A DNA stretch of 64,000 nucleotides from UBA7672 sp041398245 (GTDB lineage Bacteria > Pseudomonadota > Alphaproteobacteria > Caulobacterales > Hyphomonadaceae), in NCBI GenBank assembly GCA_041398245.1, contig JAWKVC010000006.1, forward strand, positions 124,001-188,000. The letters run 5' to 3'. A program made the translations under genes and the position numbers. Shown piece after piece: positions 35,835 to 43,428 of this stretch; the stretch's first letter is position 1; each line of letters starts with the position of its first letter. The notes below the pieces were generated by a model. That model was not told the DNA's origin, made no database searches, and saw nothing but the letters and a program-made list of their open reading frames with translations.

Positions 35835-36707
35835 GTGGCGCATTCCATCCGGGTCGGCGTGGGCGGCTGGAGCTTCGACCCGTGGGACGAGACGTTCTAC
35901 CCCTCAGGCCTCTCGAAGGCCAGGCAGCTGCAATACATGAGCCGCCGGCTGACGGCGGTTGAGGTCAACGCCACCTACTATTCCTCCTTCAAGCCTGAGA
36001 CATTCGCCAGATGGCGCGACGAGACGCCGGACGGCTTTGTCTTCAGCCTGAAGGCGCATCGCTTCTCGACCGTGCGCAAGACGAAGGACGACATGGCGAA
36101 GTCGACCGGCATGTTCCTCGACCAGGGCATTACGCAGCTGAAGGACAAGCTTGGGCCGATCAACTGGCAGTTTCCTGGAACGCGAAAATTCGACGCCGAC
36201 TACTTCGCCGCCTTTCTGTCGGTGCTCCCCAAGGAAAAGGACGGATTGAAGCTGCGCCATGCGCTGGAAGTGCGCGGGCAGGGCTTCGACACACCGGCCT
36301 TCCACGATCTGCTGACGAAGCATGGCGCGACCGTCGTCTATGCCGAGGATGATGAATTTCCGAAGGTCCGGCACGACGGGTCCGATTTCGCCGTCGCGCG
36401 ATTGATGCAATCGCAGGCGGATGAATCTGCGGGCTATACGGCAAAGGAGATTGGCCGCTTCGCGAAGCTGGCGAGCGACTGGTCGAAGAAACAGGACGTC
36501 TTCATGTTCTTCATTTCTGGCGCGAAGGAACGGAATCCAGCGGCCGCACTTGCCCTTCAGGAAGCGTTGAAGGTCACACCCGAATTCGATCTCGCAGCGC
36601 TTGCCTCGCCGAAGAAGGCTTCCCAAGTGAAGCCGGCTGCACCCAAGAAGGCAGCCGCGAAAACGCCCAAGGCCCCCGCGAAGAAGGCGCCTGCAAAGAA
36701 GAAGTGA
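35835..36707 (+). CDS. DUF72 family protein with basic Lys/Ala tail
   Basis: A 290-residue TIM-barrel-like DUF72 protein: VGVGGWSFDPWDETFYP at the N-terminus, VEVNATYYSSFKPET, and QFPGTRKFDADYF are family landmarks. Function unknown. The start is GTG 35835, preceded by AGGAG at 35823-35827. The last 35 residues are a Lys/Ala/Pro-rich tail (for example APKKAAAKTPKAPAKKAPAK) like histone H1 C-terminal tails, absent from the typical family member, and similar in composition to the segment preceding rpoD. Co-directional with yjbQ and the VOC gene. Confidence 0.85.
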   Translation: MAHSIRVGVGGWSFDPWDETFYPSGLSKARQLQYMSRRLTAVEVNATYYSSFKPETFARWRDETPDGFVFSLKAHRFSTVRKTKDDMAKSTGMFLDQGITQLKDKLGPINWQFPGTRKFDADYFAAFLSVLPKEKDGLKLRHALEVRGQGFDTPAFHDLLTKHGATVVYAEDDEFPKVRHDGSDFAVARLMQSQADESAGYTAKEIGRFAKLASDWSKKQDVFMFFISGAKERNPAAALALQEALKVTPEFDLAALASPKKASQVKPAAPKKAAAKTPKAPAKKAPAKKK

Positions 36708-36713
36708 GCCGCC

Positions 36714-37091
36714 ATGAGGCTGAACCAGGTCACCGTTCCGCTGGTCGACTACGAGGCCAGCAAGAGCTTCTATCTCAAGCTCGGCCTCAGATTGATAGTG
36801 GACTCGCCGCCGCGCTACGCCCGATTTGAAATGCCGGAAGGCGGATCGACCTTCTCGATCGAAAAAGTGGATGGTGTGTCGGGCAGTTTATGGCCGCTGA
36901 TCTGGTTCGAAAGCGACCGGCTCGATGAACTGACAGCCGAGTTGAAAGCGAAAGGCGTCGCCTTCGAGAGCGATCCCGAAGACATGAGCTATCTCTGGCG
37001 TGTGGCGACGCTGCGTGATCCGGCCGGCAACATGATCGCGCTCTATCATGCTGGCGAAAATCGCCTGAACCCGCCCTGGCGCGTGACCTAG
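36714..37091 (+). CDS. VOC (glyoxalase/bleomycin-resistance fold) family protein
   Basis: A 125-residue protein of one vicinal oxygen chelate unit: VPLVDYEASKSFYLKLGLRL, ARFEMPEGGSTFSIE, and LRDPAGNMIALYHAG with a late histidine. Enzymatic activity is not assignable. It starts 6 bases after the DUF72 stop, consistent with an operon yjbQ-DUF72-VOC. Convergent with the Rrf2 gene, with no gap. Confidence 0.82.
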   Translation: MRLNQVTVPLVDYEASKSFYLKLGLRLIVDSPPRYARFEMPEGGSTFSIEKVDGVSGSLWPLIWFESDRLDELTAELKAKGVAFESDPEDMSYLWRVATLRDPAGNMIALYHAGENRLNPPWRVT

Positions 37092-37580
37092 CTAGCCGAG
37101 CTTGTCCCTCAGCCACTGCGTGACCGTCGCGCGTTTCTGGGGCGTTGCCTTGCGCGCCACATCGGAAGCGATGTCGGCGAGCGAGATCGACTTGAGTTCG
37201 GCGCGCCAGGCGAGTTCGGCCTTGTTGAAGGCGGCGTGGATTTCACATGGCCTGCGATAGTCGGACTGAGCTCCCGGGCACGGTCCCTGCTGACGGATTT
37301 CGGTGCAACGAAAAGCGGTCTCCTGACCCTCGATTGCTTCGAGCACGTCCCACAACGAAATCTCCGAAGCCGGGCGGGCAAGCCTATAGCCGCCGCGCGG
37401 ACCCCGAACCGATTCAACCACGCCGGCGCGCGCAAGCGCCTGCAGATGCTTGGCCATGTAAGCGGGAGCCAGTTCGTGGAATTCGGCCAGGGCATTGGCC
37501 GGAAGGCCAACGCCCTCGGGCAGCGCCGCCAGCAAGGCGCACGCATGGGCCGTCCACTCGACGCCCTCGCTCATCTTCAT
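37092..37580 (-). CDS. Rrf2 family transcriptional regulator
   Basis: A 162-residue regulator with an N-terminal winged helix (PANALAEFHELAPAYMAKHLQALARAGVV, wing SVRGPRGGYRLARPAS) typical of Rrf2 proteins. Two or three cysteines follow (FRCTEI, GPCPGA, RPCEIH), spaced as in Fe-S-binding members such as NsrR and IscR, so it may sense iron-sulfur status, NO or redox. ATG 37580 has GGAG 7 bases upstream; ATG 37574 is possible. It is divergent from the FAD oxidoreductase gene over a region with inverted repeats and probably controls it. Confidence 0.85.
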   Translation of the reverse strand: MKMSEGVEWTAHACALLAALPEGVGLPANALAEFHELAPAYMAKHLQALARAGVVESVRGPRGGYRLARPASEISLWDVLEAIEGQETAFRCTEIRQQGPCPGAQSDYRRPCEIHAAFNKAELAWRAELKSISLADIASDVARKATPQKRATVTQWLRDKLG

Positions 37581-37612
37581 TCGGTCGCTCCGGCACAATC
37601 TCTATTGCGGAC

Positions 37613-37650
37613 ATATAACATCCGGATTATATCGGATACAACTTGTCCGA
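37613..37650. promoter_or_regulatory. Overlapping inverted repeats between Rrf2 and FAD oxidoreductase genes
   Basis: Three nested elements: ATATAA (37613-37618) with TTATAT (37627-37632) flanking TCCGGA; ATCCG (37620-37624) with CGGAT (37633-37637); and CGGA (37633-37636) with TCCG (37646-37649). They fill the divergent promoter region 33-70 bases before the Rrf2 ATG and 21-58 bases before the oxidoreductase ATG, the expected place for a self-regulated Rrf2 operator. Confidence 0.5.
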
Positions 37651-37670
37651 ATTCAAGACGGAGCAGTCCC

Positions 37671-38951
37671 ATGCCGGATCCTGCCGGATCGTCCGTGAAT
37701 ATCGTCGGGGGTGGCATCGCCGGCCTTATCGCCGCGGTGCATCTGGGGAGGGCAGGCGCAAGCGTGTCCGTGTTTGAAAGCGCGGGCGCCTTTGGCGGGC
37801 GGGCGCGAACGCGCGAGGCGGATGGGTTCTTTCTCAATCAGGGACCCCACGCGCTCTACCGCCGCGGCGCCTTCAGGCGCGAACTCGACAGGCTGGGCAT
37901 CGGCTATGCGGGCGGCCTGGCCAATCCGCCTCGCCCTCTGGGTCTGTGCCGGGGGCGCATGCACACGCTGCCCGGAAACGTCAGGTCGCTGATCACCACC
38001 GGTCTTCTGGGTGTCGCCGACAAGCTTGGCTATGTCCGCGTGCTGAAGGCGATCATGAACGGCGCGACCGGCGCAGGAACATTCGCGCAGTGGATGGATG
38101 GCCAGCGGTTGAGTCCGCGCCTTCGCGCGTCGCTGGAGGCGCTGGCGCGCGTGACCAGCTATACGCATGCGCCGGAGATCGTCTCGGCGGCGGCGATGCT
38201 CGACCAGATGAGGCTGGGTCTGAAGGGCGTGCTCTACCTTGACTGCGGCTGGTCGGTTCTGGTCGGCCGCCTGATGGATGCGGCACGTGACGCCGGTGTA
38301 CGCCTGTATGACGGCGCGCGCGTCGAGATTGTCCGGCAGGACGGAAGCCGCTGGCGCATCGAGCTGGCCGATGGAAGCGCTCACGCTTCAGACGCGGTGG
38401 TTCTTGCGGTCGGTCCGCAGGTCGCGGCGGCGCTGGCGCCGGGTGTGGCGTCGCTTGCACAGGAAGCCCGCGAGGCGAAGGCGGTCCGCGCCAATACGCT
38501 CGATCTTGCTCTGTCAGGTTGGCCGAAGGGCGGACGGGAGTTCGTTCTTGGCATCGACAGGCCGTACTATCTCTCGCTCCATTCGGAGGCGGCGAAGTTG
38601 GCGCCGGCCGGTGGAGCGGTGGTTCATCTGGCGCGCTATCTGGCGCCGGATGAAATGCCGGGGCGCGATGCAATCAGCAAACTCGAAGAGCTGGCGGATC
38701 AGGCCATTCCGGGCTGGCGCGCGCTCGAAATCAGGCGGCAGGAGCTGCGCGGGATGACGGTCTCCAATGCCATTGTGCGCGCCGACCGGCCGCGCCCGGG
38801 CGTCGCGGTGGACAATGCTCCGGGTCTCTTCATCGCGGGCGATTGGGTGGGGACTGAAGGCATGATCGCGGATTGCGCCGCGGCCAGCGCGGCAAAGGCC
38901 GCTGAAGCTGCGATGCAGTGGCTAACGCGGGACGTCGCAAAGGCGGCGTAG
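37671..38951 (+). CDS. FAD-dependent oxidoreductase, phytoene dehydrogenase-like
   Basis: A 426-residue flavoprotein. The N-terminal dinucleotide-binding fold reads VNIVGGGIAGLIAAVHLGRAG with the acidic residue of the second strand in VFESAGAFGGRAR. The C-terminal FAD segment is PGLFIAGDWVGTEGMIADCAAAS. It belongs to the amine oxidase/carotenoid desaturase-like superfamily; the substrate is unknown. GGAG at 37660-37663 supports ATG 37671. Regulation by the divergent Rrf2 gene is likely. Confidence 0.85.
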   Translation: MPDPAGSSVNIVGGGIAGLIAAVHLGRAGASVSVFESAGAFGGRARTREADGFFLNQGPHALYRRGAFRRELDRLGIGYAGGLANPPRPLGLCRGRMHTLPGNVRSLITTGLLGVADKLGYVRVLKAIMNGATGAGTFAQWMDGQRLSPRLRASLEALARVTSYTHAPEIVSAAAMLDQMRLGLKGVLYLDCGWSVLVGRLMDAARDAGVRLYDGARVEIVRQDGSRWRIELADGSAHASDAVVLAVGPQVAAALAPGVASLAQEAREAKAVRANTLDLALSGWPKGGREFVLGIDRPYYLSLHSEAAKLAPAGGAVVHLARYLAPDEMPGRDAISKLEELADQAIPGWRALEIRRQELRGMTVSNAIVRADRPRPGVAVDNAPGLFIAGDWVGTEGMIADCAAASAAKAAEAAMQWLTRDVAKAA

Positions 38952-38955
38952 ACGA

Positions 38956-40227
38956 TCAGCCCGAAGGATCGCCGGATGCCGGGGCAGCAGCGACCGGAGC
39001 GTTGAAGTTCTTCGGCAGCAACGTCCACCACTGCGGCGACAGCGAGTTCATGCCTTCCGCCCAGGCGCCAGCCTCGGGGCCCGTGCCGACGAAGATATCG
39101 CCGCGATTGGGGCCGCGCCGGATGGCGCCGCCCGTATCCTGCGCCACGAGGAGCCGCTGGAAGGGTGCGCCGCGATAGTCGCCTGAGACGAACACGACGG
39201 CGCCGTAAGGATGATAGGCCGGATCGACGGCGATCGAGCCCATTGGCGTCAGCGGCACATTGGCCGCGCCCTTGGGACCGGCGGTGTAGTCGGTGACAGC
39301 TTCCTCCTGGAAGAAGACATAGGACGGATCGGCATTGAGCGCGGATTTCTGTTCGCCCGGATTCTGATCCAGCCATGTGCGGAAGCCCGCCCATGTTGCG
39401 CTGGCGAGGCGGCCGGAATTGCGTAGCGCGCCGAGCGCCGAATTCCACTTGTAGCCATTCTGCGCCGAGAACTGCGCGCGCGCTTCCGTGCCGTCGGTGA
39501 AGCGCAAACGGCCCGAGCCCTGGACCTGCAGGTTGTAGACATCGGCCGGATGCGCATAGCCGATGATCTGACCGAGGAAAGGCGTGATCGCTTCCCGCTT
39601 GGGATAGGGAACAATGCGATCGCCGTTCACCTTGCCGTTCAGCGTGCGCGGCGCGCCGCGCAGGGTTTCGTTGTCATAGGCTTCGGCAAACGCGCCGAGG
39701 TCCACAGTCACCATATCCGGCGGCCGCTTCAGCAGCGGCTCTGAATATTCAGGCGACCACTCGCGGCTGGCGTAGATCACCGGCTCGAAATAGGCGGTGA
39801 GCTTGGCTTCGCCAGGACCGGCCACGAACTGCGCTTCGAAATAGTTCTCGAAAAACCAGCGTTCCTGACCCGGCTGGATCACGCCGGCGGCGTCGCAGGC
39901 ATTGGACCAGTCGCCGACCTTGCCGCCATAGCGGCCGCCGGAGAGCGGAGCCTCAGCGGAGCGCGCGCTCCACGACTGGCACTGGCGTTTGAAGGCCGCG
40001 AGCGTGGGCGCCATGTCGGCGTTGGCCCAGCCCGGAATCTGATCAAAGCCGACGGGAATCAGCGCGAAGTCGCTGGGCGGCGTGACCGGCGTGGCGGGCG
40101 TCGTGGGGCCGGGCACAGGCGGGCGCGGCTTGGGCGTCGTTCCGGCTGCCGTGACGGGCGCGCGCGTCGAGGCGCATGCGCCAAGCGCCACAGCGAGAGA
40201 GAGGCCAAGGATGGCGCGGGTGATCAT
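38956..40227 (-). CDS. mltA: Membrane-bound lytic murein transglycosylase A
   Basis: A 423-residue lipoprotein (lipobox LGAC near residue 18) with a Pro/Thr-rich linker up to residue about 50. The MltA domain contains LTAYFEPVIYASREWSPEY and VQVQGSGRLRF-like VQGSGRLRFTDGT; the C-terminal 3D domain has AVDPAYHPYGAVVFV and LLVAQDTGGAIRRGPNRGD with the catalytic aspartates. The enzyme cleaves peptidoglycan glycan strands to anhydromuropeptides at the outer membrane. Convergent with the FAD oxidoreductase gene. Confidence 0.92.
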   Translation of the reverse strand: MITRAILGLSLAVALGACASTRAPVTAAGTTPKPRPPVPGPTTPATPVTPPSDFALIPVGFDQIPGWANADMAPTLAAFKRQCQSWSARSAEAPLSGGRYGGKVGDWSNACDAAGVIQPGQERWFFENYFEAQFVAGPGEAKLTAYFEPVIYASREWSPEYSEPLLKRPPDMVTVDLGAFAEAYDNETLRGAPRTLNGKVNGDRIVPYPKREAITPFLGQIIGYAHPADVYNLQVQGSGRLRFTDGTEARAQFSAQNGYKWNSALGALRNSGRLASATWAGFRTWLDQNPGEQKSALNADPSYVFFQEEAVTDYTAGPKGAANVPLTPMGSIAVDPAYHPYGAVVFVSGDYRGAPFQRLLVAQDTGGAIRRGPNRGDIFVGTGPEAGAWAEGMNSLSPQWWTLLPKNFNAPVAAAPASGDPSG

Positions 40228-40296
40228 TCGCGTCTCCGAAATGAATCCGGACTGTCCTGACGGATGGTGACCTTATGGATCACCAAGGGTTAGCGC

Positions 40297-40318
40297 GAAA
40301 TTGTGGCGCTGCAATTTC
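40297..40318. repeat. Inverted repeat at the end of the hupE-anchor unit
   Basis: GAAATTG (40297-40303) and CAATTTC (40312-40318), perfect 7-bp arms, 8-base spacer, immediately following the stop of the anchor protein gene. The stem is AT-rich and no T-run follows, so it is a weak terminator at best. Confidence 0.45.
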
Positions 40319-40974
40319 TACTGTGGCTGGCCGGGTTCCAGCGGCCGGACGTTGAATTCATTGCCCGGCTGGCCCGCCGGAACAAGGTCGTAGAACCCCT
40401 CGATCTCGACACGGACGATGACCGGGTCCTCCGCATGGTTGCGGAAATACCAGCCGAAAATCCCGTCGATCGGTGCGGTCATGGAACCCTGATCCGAGAG
40501 GAGCCGGGCCTTGCGGAACTCGACCACGGTCTGGGCTTCGCCTTCGGGGGGCAGGTCGTGGCCGTGCTGGTCCATCTCGACCGGAACGGTCGCAGGGGAG
40601 CCATCGAGATTCGCAACCGACCATTTGTAGAAAATGGTCTGGCCTGGCTTCATGTGGACCTTGTACTCGACGGCCGCCTCCTGCCAGCCGGCTGCGCCGA
40701 GTGGTATCTCGACCACGTGCGAGGTCTTTGGAGCGTCGGATGCGAAGGCGAGGGCGGCGCCGGCGCCGCCGAAAGTCTCCGTTTCAGGCGCCCACAGGCG
40801 GCCGATGCCTGTGAGCTTGCCGAGGCCAAGCGGATCGACATTGAACTCCGCCGGCATGATCGCGCCGAGCACGATGAGCGCGCCGCCAATGACGCCGCCG
40901 CCGGTGATCAGGGCCAGCGTCCTGCCCGACACGTTGAGAGTGACGGGTCCGATTTCCTGTTCCTGGGGCATCAT
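40318..40974 (-). CDS. Transmembrane anchor protein associated with HupE
   Basis: A 218-residue protein with one N-terminal membrane helix (LALITGGGVIGGALIVLGAI) followed by MPAEFNVDPLGLGKLTGI, the signature of the transmembrane anchor proteins often encoded next to HupE/UreJ proteins. The remainder is a soluble beta-rich domain facing the periplasm, with KVHMKPGQTIFYKW and a His pair in DQHGHDLPP. The start ATG 40974 overlaps the hupE stop (ATGA). A role in metal or gas handling together with HupE is inferred from the recurring pairing only. Confidence 0.75.
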   Translation of the reverse strand: MMPQEQEIGPVTLNVSGRTLALITGGGVIGGALIVLGAIMPAEFNVDPLGLGKLTGIGRLWAPETETFGGAGAALAFASDAPKTSHVVEIPLGAAGWQEAAVEYKVHMKPGQTIFYKWSVANLDGSPATVPVEMDQHGHDLPPEGEAQTVVEFRKARLLSDQGSMTAPIDGIFGWYFRNHAEDPVIVRVEIEGFYDLVPAGQPGNEFNVRPLEPGQPQ

Positions 40975-41659
40975 GCGTCTCCGCTGAAGAAGTAGCCTGC
41001 GAGTTGCTCGCCGGCCAGCACAACGCCGGCGAAGAAAAGCAGTGCGTTGGCTGTGACCGCGAGGCGGCCAAGGATTTCGTGGTTCGCCACATCGTCATGG
41101 CCACGAGGATGAGGGACAAGGCGATCACCTGTCCGATCTCGACGCCGACATTGAATGCAATGAGGTTCTCGAGCAGGCCCTGGCTGTTGAGGCCGAGATC
41201 CTGAAGCTTGGTGGCGAGTCCAAGGCCATGGATCAGCCCGAAGCCGCCAACGACAATACGGTTGTCCGGGCTCCAGCCGAGCCTGTGAAAGCCGCCGAGA
41301 TTGTCGAACGCCTTCCAGCACACCGACAGCCCGATCACCATGTCCACGAGATGTGAGGAGACTCCGAAATCGAACAGCACGCCGAGGATCAGCGTGGTCG
41401 AGTGGCCAAGCGAGAACAGCGTGACGTAAACCAGCACGTCGCGCAGGCGGTAGAGGAAGAAGATCACGCCGGTGAGGAAGAGCAGGTGATCGTATCCCGT
41501 CACCATGTGCTTGGCGCCGAGATAGAGGAAAGGGAAGGGATCGGGGCCGACAGTCGCCTGCACGAAGGCGGCGTCGCGGCCGCCAATGGCATGTGCGAAG
41601 GCGGGCGGCGCGATCAGGCTGAAGGCCAGCACCGCGAAAAGGATGTAGTGCTGTCGCAT
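40971..41659 (-). CDS. hupE: HupE/UreJ family membrane protein, reading frame interrupted
   Basis: About 230 residues with a signal peptide (AVLAFSLIAPPAFAHA) and six or so membrane helices. The HupE marks are visible: GAKHMVTGYDHLLFL with histidines, LFSLGHSTTLILG and GFGLIHGLGLA. Related proteins import nickel or cobalt. Near 41080 one base is missing (coding strand ACCACGAAATC), after which the true continuation ILGRLAVTANALLFFAGV and the end at 40971 lie in the next frame. ATG 41659 is the likely start; a TTG at 41674 also opens the frame. The anchor gene overlaps its stop. Confidence 0.82.
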
Positions 41660-41675
41660 CGGTCCCGGCGTCAAA

Positions 41676-41735
41676 GCGTCGGACGGTGGTAGTGGCCCCC
41701 GACTTCGGTGGCAACGGGCGCGTGCTCACGTTGCC
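41676..41735 (-). promoter_or_regulatory. Structured leader upstream of hupE
   Basis: Two hairpins lie just before the hupE start on its coding strand: GGCAACG/CGTTGCC (41710-41716 with 41729-41735, perfect 7 bp, 12-base loop) and GTCGG/CCGAC (41678-41682 with 41699-41703, 16-base loop). This suggests a folded 5' untranslated region that may control a metal transporter gene. It does not match a riboswitch class I know. Confidence 0.4.
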
Positions 41736-41813
41736 GTAGCGCCTTGGGGGCGGCCCATTGCCGGTCATCCAAAACCGCCCGCTGACGTATGAAGGGGAAA
41801 GGAGCCGCTGGTC

Positions 41814-42221
41814 ATGGAGATCGTGAAAGCCGCGATTGCTGCGGGACTGGTTCTGGCTGTGCTGGACGGGCTCTGGCTTGGGCTGGTCGCCCGGGAGTGG
41901 CTGGCCAGACAACTTGGCGGCCGGTTGCGTCAGCCGATCTACTGGCCGGCCGGGATAGCATTCTACCTGATCTATTCGGCAGGACTTGGGTTCTTTGCCG
42001 TGACGCCAGCCATGACCGCAGGAGGAGATGTCCTGTCCGCGCTTGGGCTGGGCGCCCTCCTTGGGCTTGTCGCGTATGGAACCTACGATCTTACCAATCT
42101 GGCGACGCTGAAGGACTGGCCGAGAACGTTCGCAATGGTCGATCTGGTCTGGGGCGCCGCCGTTTCGGCGGCGTCCGCTGCAGGCGCGGTTCTGATCCTG
42201 AAGATGTCCGGCCTGGGCTGA
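41814..42221 (+). CDS. DUF2177 family membrane protein
   Basis: A 135-residue protein with four membrane helices. IVKAAIAAGLVLAVLDGLWLG at the N-terminus, QPIYWPAGIAFYLIY, and LVAYGTYDLTNLATLKDWP in the last third are DUF2177 signatures. Function unknown. AGGAG about 9 bases before ATG 41814. Abuts the XRE regulator gene, which is transcribed toward it. Confidence 0.85.
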   Translation: MEIVKAAIAAGLVLAVLDGLWLGLVAREWLARQLGGRLRQPIYWPAGIAFYLIYSAGLGFFAVTPAMTAGGDVLSALGLGALLGLVAYGTYDLTNLATLKDWPRTFAMVDLVWGAAVSAASAAGAVLILKMSGLG

Positions 42222-42434
42222 TCACTCCTCCCAGCTGAACACGTCCTCGACGCCGACGCCGAATACCTGTGCAATCCGGAAGGCGGCTTCGAGCGAGGGG
42301 CCATACTTGCCGGCCTCGATCGCAGCGATGGTCTGGCGCGTCATGCCGATGCGGTCGGCGAGGTCGCTTTGGGTCATCTCGCCATGCTCGAACCGCAAGC
42401 GCCGTATCTCATTGGTGATGGGAAGCTTCGCCAT
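42222..42434 (-). CDS. Small XRE-family helix-turn-helix regulator
   Basis: A 70-residue single-domain regulator: MTQSDLADRIGMTRQTIAAIE is the helix-turn-helix and KYGPSLEAAFRIAQVFGV follows, ending in EDVFSWEE. This matches the YozG-like group of Cro/CI proteins usually paired with a membrane protein. Here the membrane protein gene ends 3 bases upstream on the same strand, so the two form an operon, and the regulator probably controls its own promoter upstream of 42875. Confidence 0.88.
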   Translation of the reverse strand: MAKLPITNEIRRLRFEHGEMTQSDLADRIGMTRQTIAAIEAGKYGPSLEAAFRIAQVFGVGVEDVFSWEE

Positions 42435-42437
42435 CTA

Positions 42438-42875
42438 TCAGGCGCCGCGCCGGTACATGACGATTTGGGCGATGGCGACGGCCGCAGCAGCGAGCAACAT
42501 CGTAAAGACGCCGAAGTTCACAGTGCGGATGATGACATCGAGAAAATGATCGCCGTGGAAAGGCAGGTGCGTCGCCACGAGCGTCGCCGCCATGCCGAGC
42601 ATGAGCACGTAATAGCCGACAATGTGAGAGCGCGCATGAATCATCCGCTCGCGTTCGTCGCGCGGCGTGCGTGCGTCTCCCGGGCTGAGCGAAGCAGCGA
42701 TGAAATAGAAGATGATCTGCGCGGCGACGAAGCCAACGATGCAGATCGCGCCGAGATGGAAGGCTGCCCACGAGTTGGGCGGCACGGCGCCGGACAGTGT
42801 TGACCCGTAGTAGGCGGCGAAGAAGAGCAGGATGGTGACCAGCGTGATCCACGCCGTCTTCTCGCGGAAGGGCAT
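42438..42875 (-). CDS. Hypothetical four-helix membrane protein paired with XRE regulator
   Basis: A 145-residue protein with four membrane helices (about residues 8-28, 35-58, 90-108 and 115-138). Between helices 2 and 3 lies RTPRDERERMIHARSHIVGYYV, an acidic/basic motif shared by membrane proteins found beside small XRE regulators (DUF2178-like). AGGAGG before ATG 42875 fixes the start. Such pairs may let membrane state control the regulator; here that is inference from arrangement only. Confidence 0.75.
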   Translation of the reverse strand: MPFREKTAWITLVTILLFFAAYYGSTLSGAVPPNSWAAFHLGAICIVGFVAAQIIFYFIAASLSPGDARTPRDERERMIHARSHIVGYYVLMLGMAATLVATHLPFHGDHFLDVIIRTVNFGVFTMLLAAAAVAIAQIVMYRRGA

Positions 42876-42904
42876 ATGGCCTCCTGAAAAAGGGGACTCG
42901 ACTA

Positions 42905-42926
42905 GATGTACAATATCTTTTACATC
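42905..42926. promoter_or_regulatory. Palindromic operator candidate before the membrane protein / XRE operon
   Basis: GATGTA (42905-42910) and TACATC (42921-42926) with a 10-base AT-rich spacer; over the central 20 bases 16 positions are palindromic. It is 30 bases upstream of the ATG at 42875, overlapping the expected promoter, and is the most AT-rich stretch in the area. A good candidate for binding by the XRE protein. Confidence 0.55.
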
Positions 42927-43017
42927 ATGTTCGATTTTCTTGTCACGGCATTTTGCCGGTCCGGACGCGAATTTTCGCGATTCCGGGAACGACAAGGCAT
43001 GTCCGCAGGAGACGAGG

Positions 43018-43422
43018 ATGCGCAGCTTCATGATCGCAGCGGCGGTTGCCGCGACAGCCGCATTGGCGCCGGGCGCCTGGGCGCAGCATGGACAGCCGCC
43101 GCACGGCGCGCCGTCTGATGGCGGGTCAACCAGTCTGCAGGGCGACACCCGGGCATGGTCCGAAAATCCGCATATGCACGCGTTCTACGACCTCACGAAG
43201 GAAACGCTCGGCGCGGGCGCGGCGCCGCTCGACTTCGAGACCTATCGCGAGAAATCGTATGCGATCTTCCGCGACTTCGGCGTGTCGATGGGTGTCGGCG
43301 CCGAGGGCATGGTGGACCATCTGAAAGACATTCCCGGCCAGATGGTCGATATCGTGAAAGACGATCCCAGTGTTCTCGACAGCTACGAGAACTTCAGGAT
43401 CGCCTTGGCCGGGCCGGACTAG
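43018..43422 (+). CDS. Hypothetical secreted protein
   Basis: A 134-residue protein with a signal peptide (MRSFMIAAAVAATAALAPGA, cleaved around AWAQ). The mature part starts with a His/Pro/Gly-rich segment (HGQPPHGAPSDGG) and continues as an alpha-helical domain with MHAFYDLTKETLG and YREKSYAIFRDFGVSMG. No family known to me. AGGAG before ATG 43018. Convergent with the M20 peptidase gene, 6 bases apart. Confidence 0.7.
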   Translation: MRSFMIAAAVAATAALAPGAWAQHGQPPHGAPSDGGSTSLQGDTRAWSENPHMHAFYDLTKETLGAGAAPLDFETYREKSYAIFRDFGVSMGVGAEGMVDHLKDIPGQMVDIVKDDPSVLDSYENFRIALAGPD

Positions 43423-43428
43423 GGCGCG

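Noticed and set aside
37236..37670. Extension of the FAD oxidoreductase frame upstream to 37236
   Set aside because: This part is antisense to the Rrf2 gene; ATG 37671 has a ribosome site and directly precedes the Rossmann motif.
41660..41810. Cobalamin riboswitch upstream of hupE
   Set aside because: The conserved B12-box (GCCACTG-like) and the AAnnGGGAA elements are absent; only generic hairpins are present.
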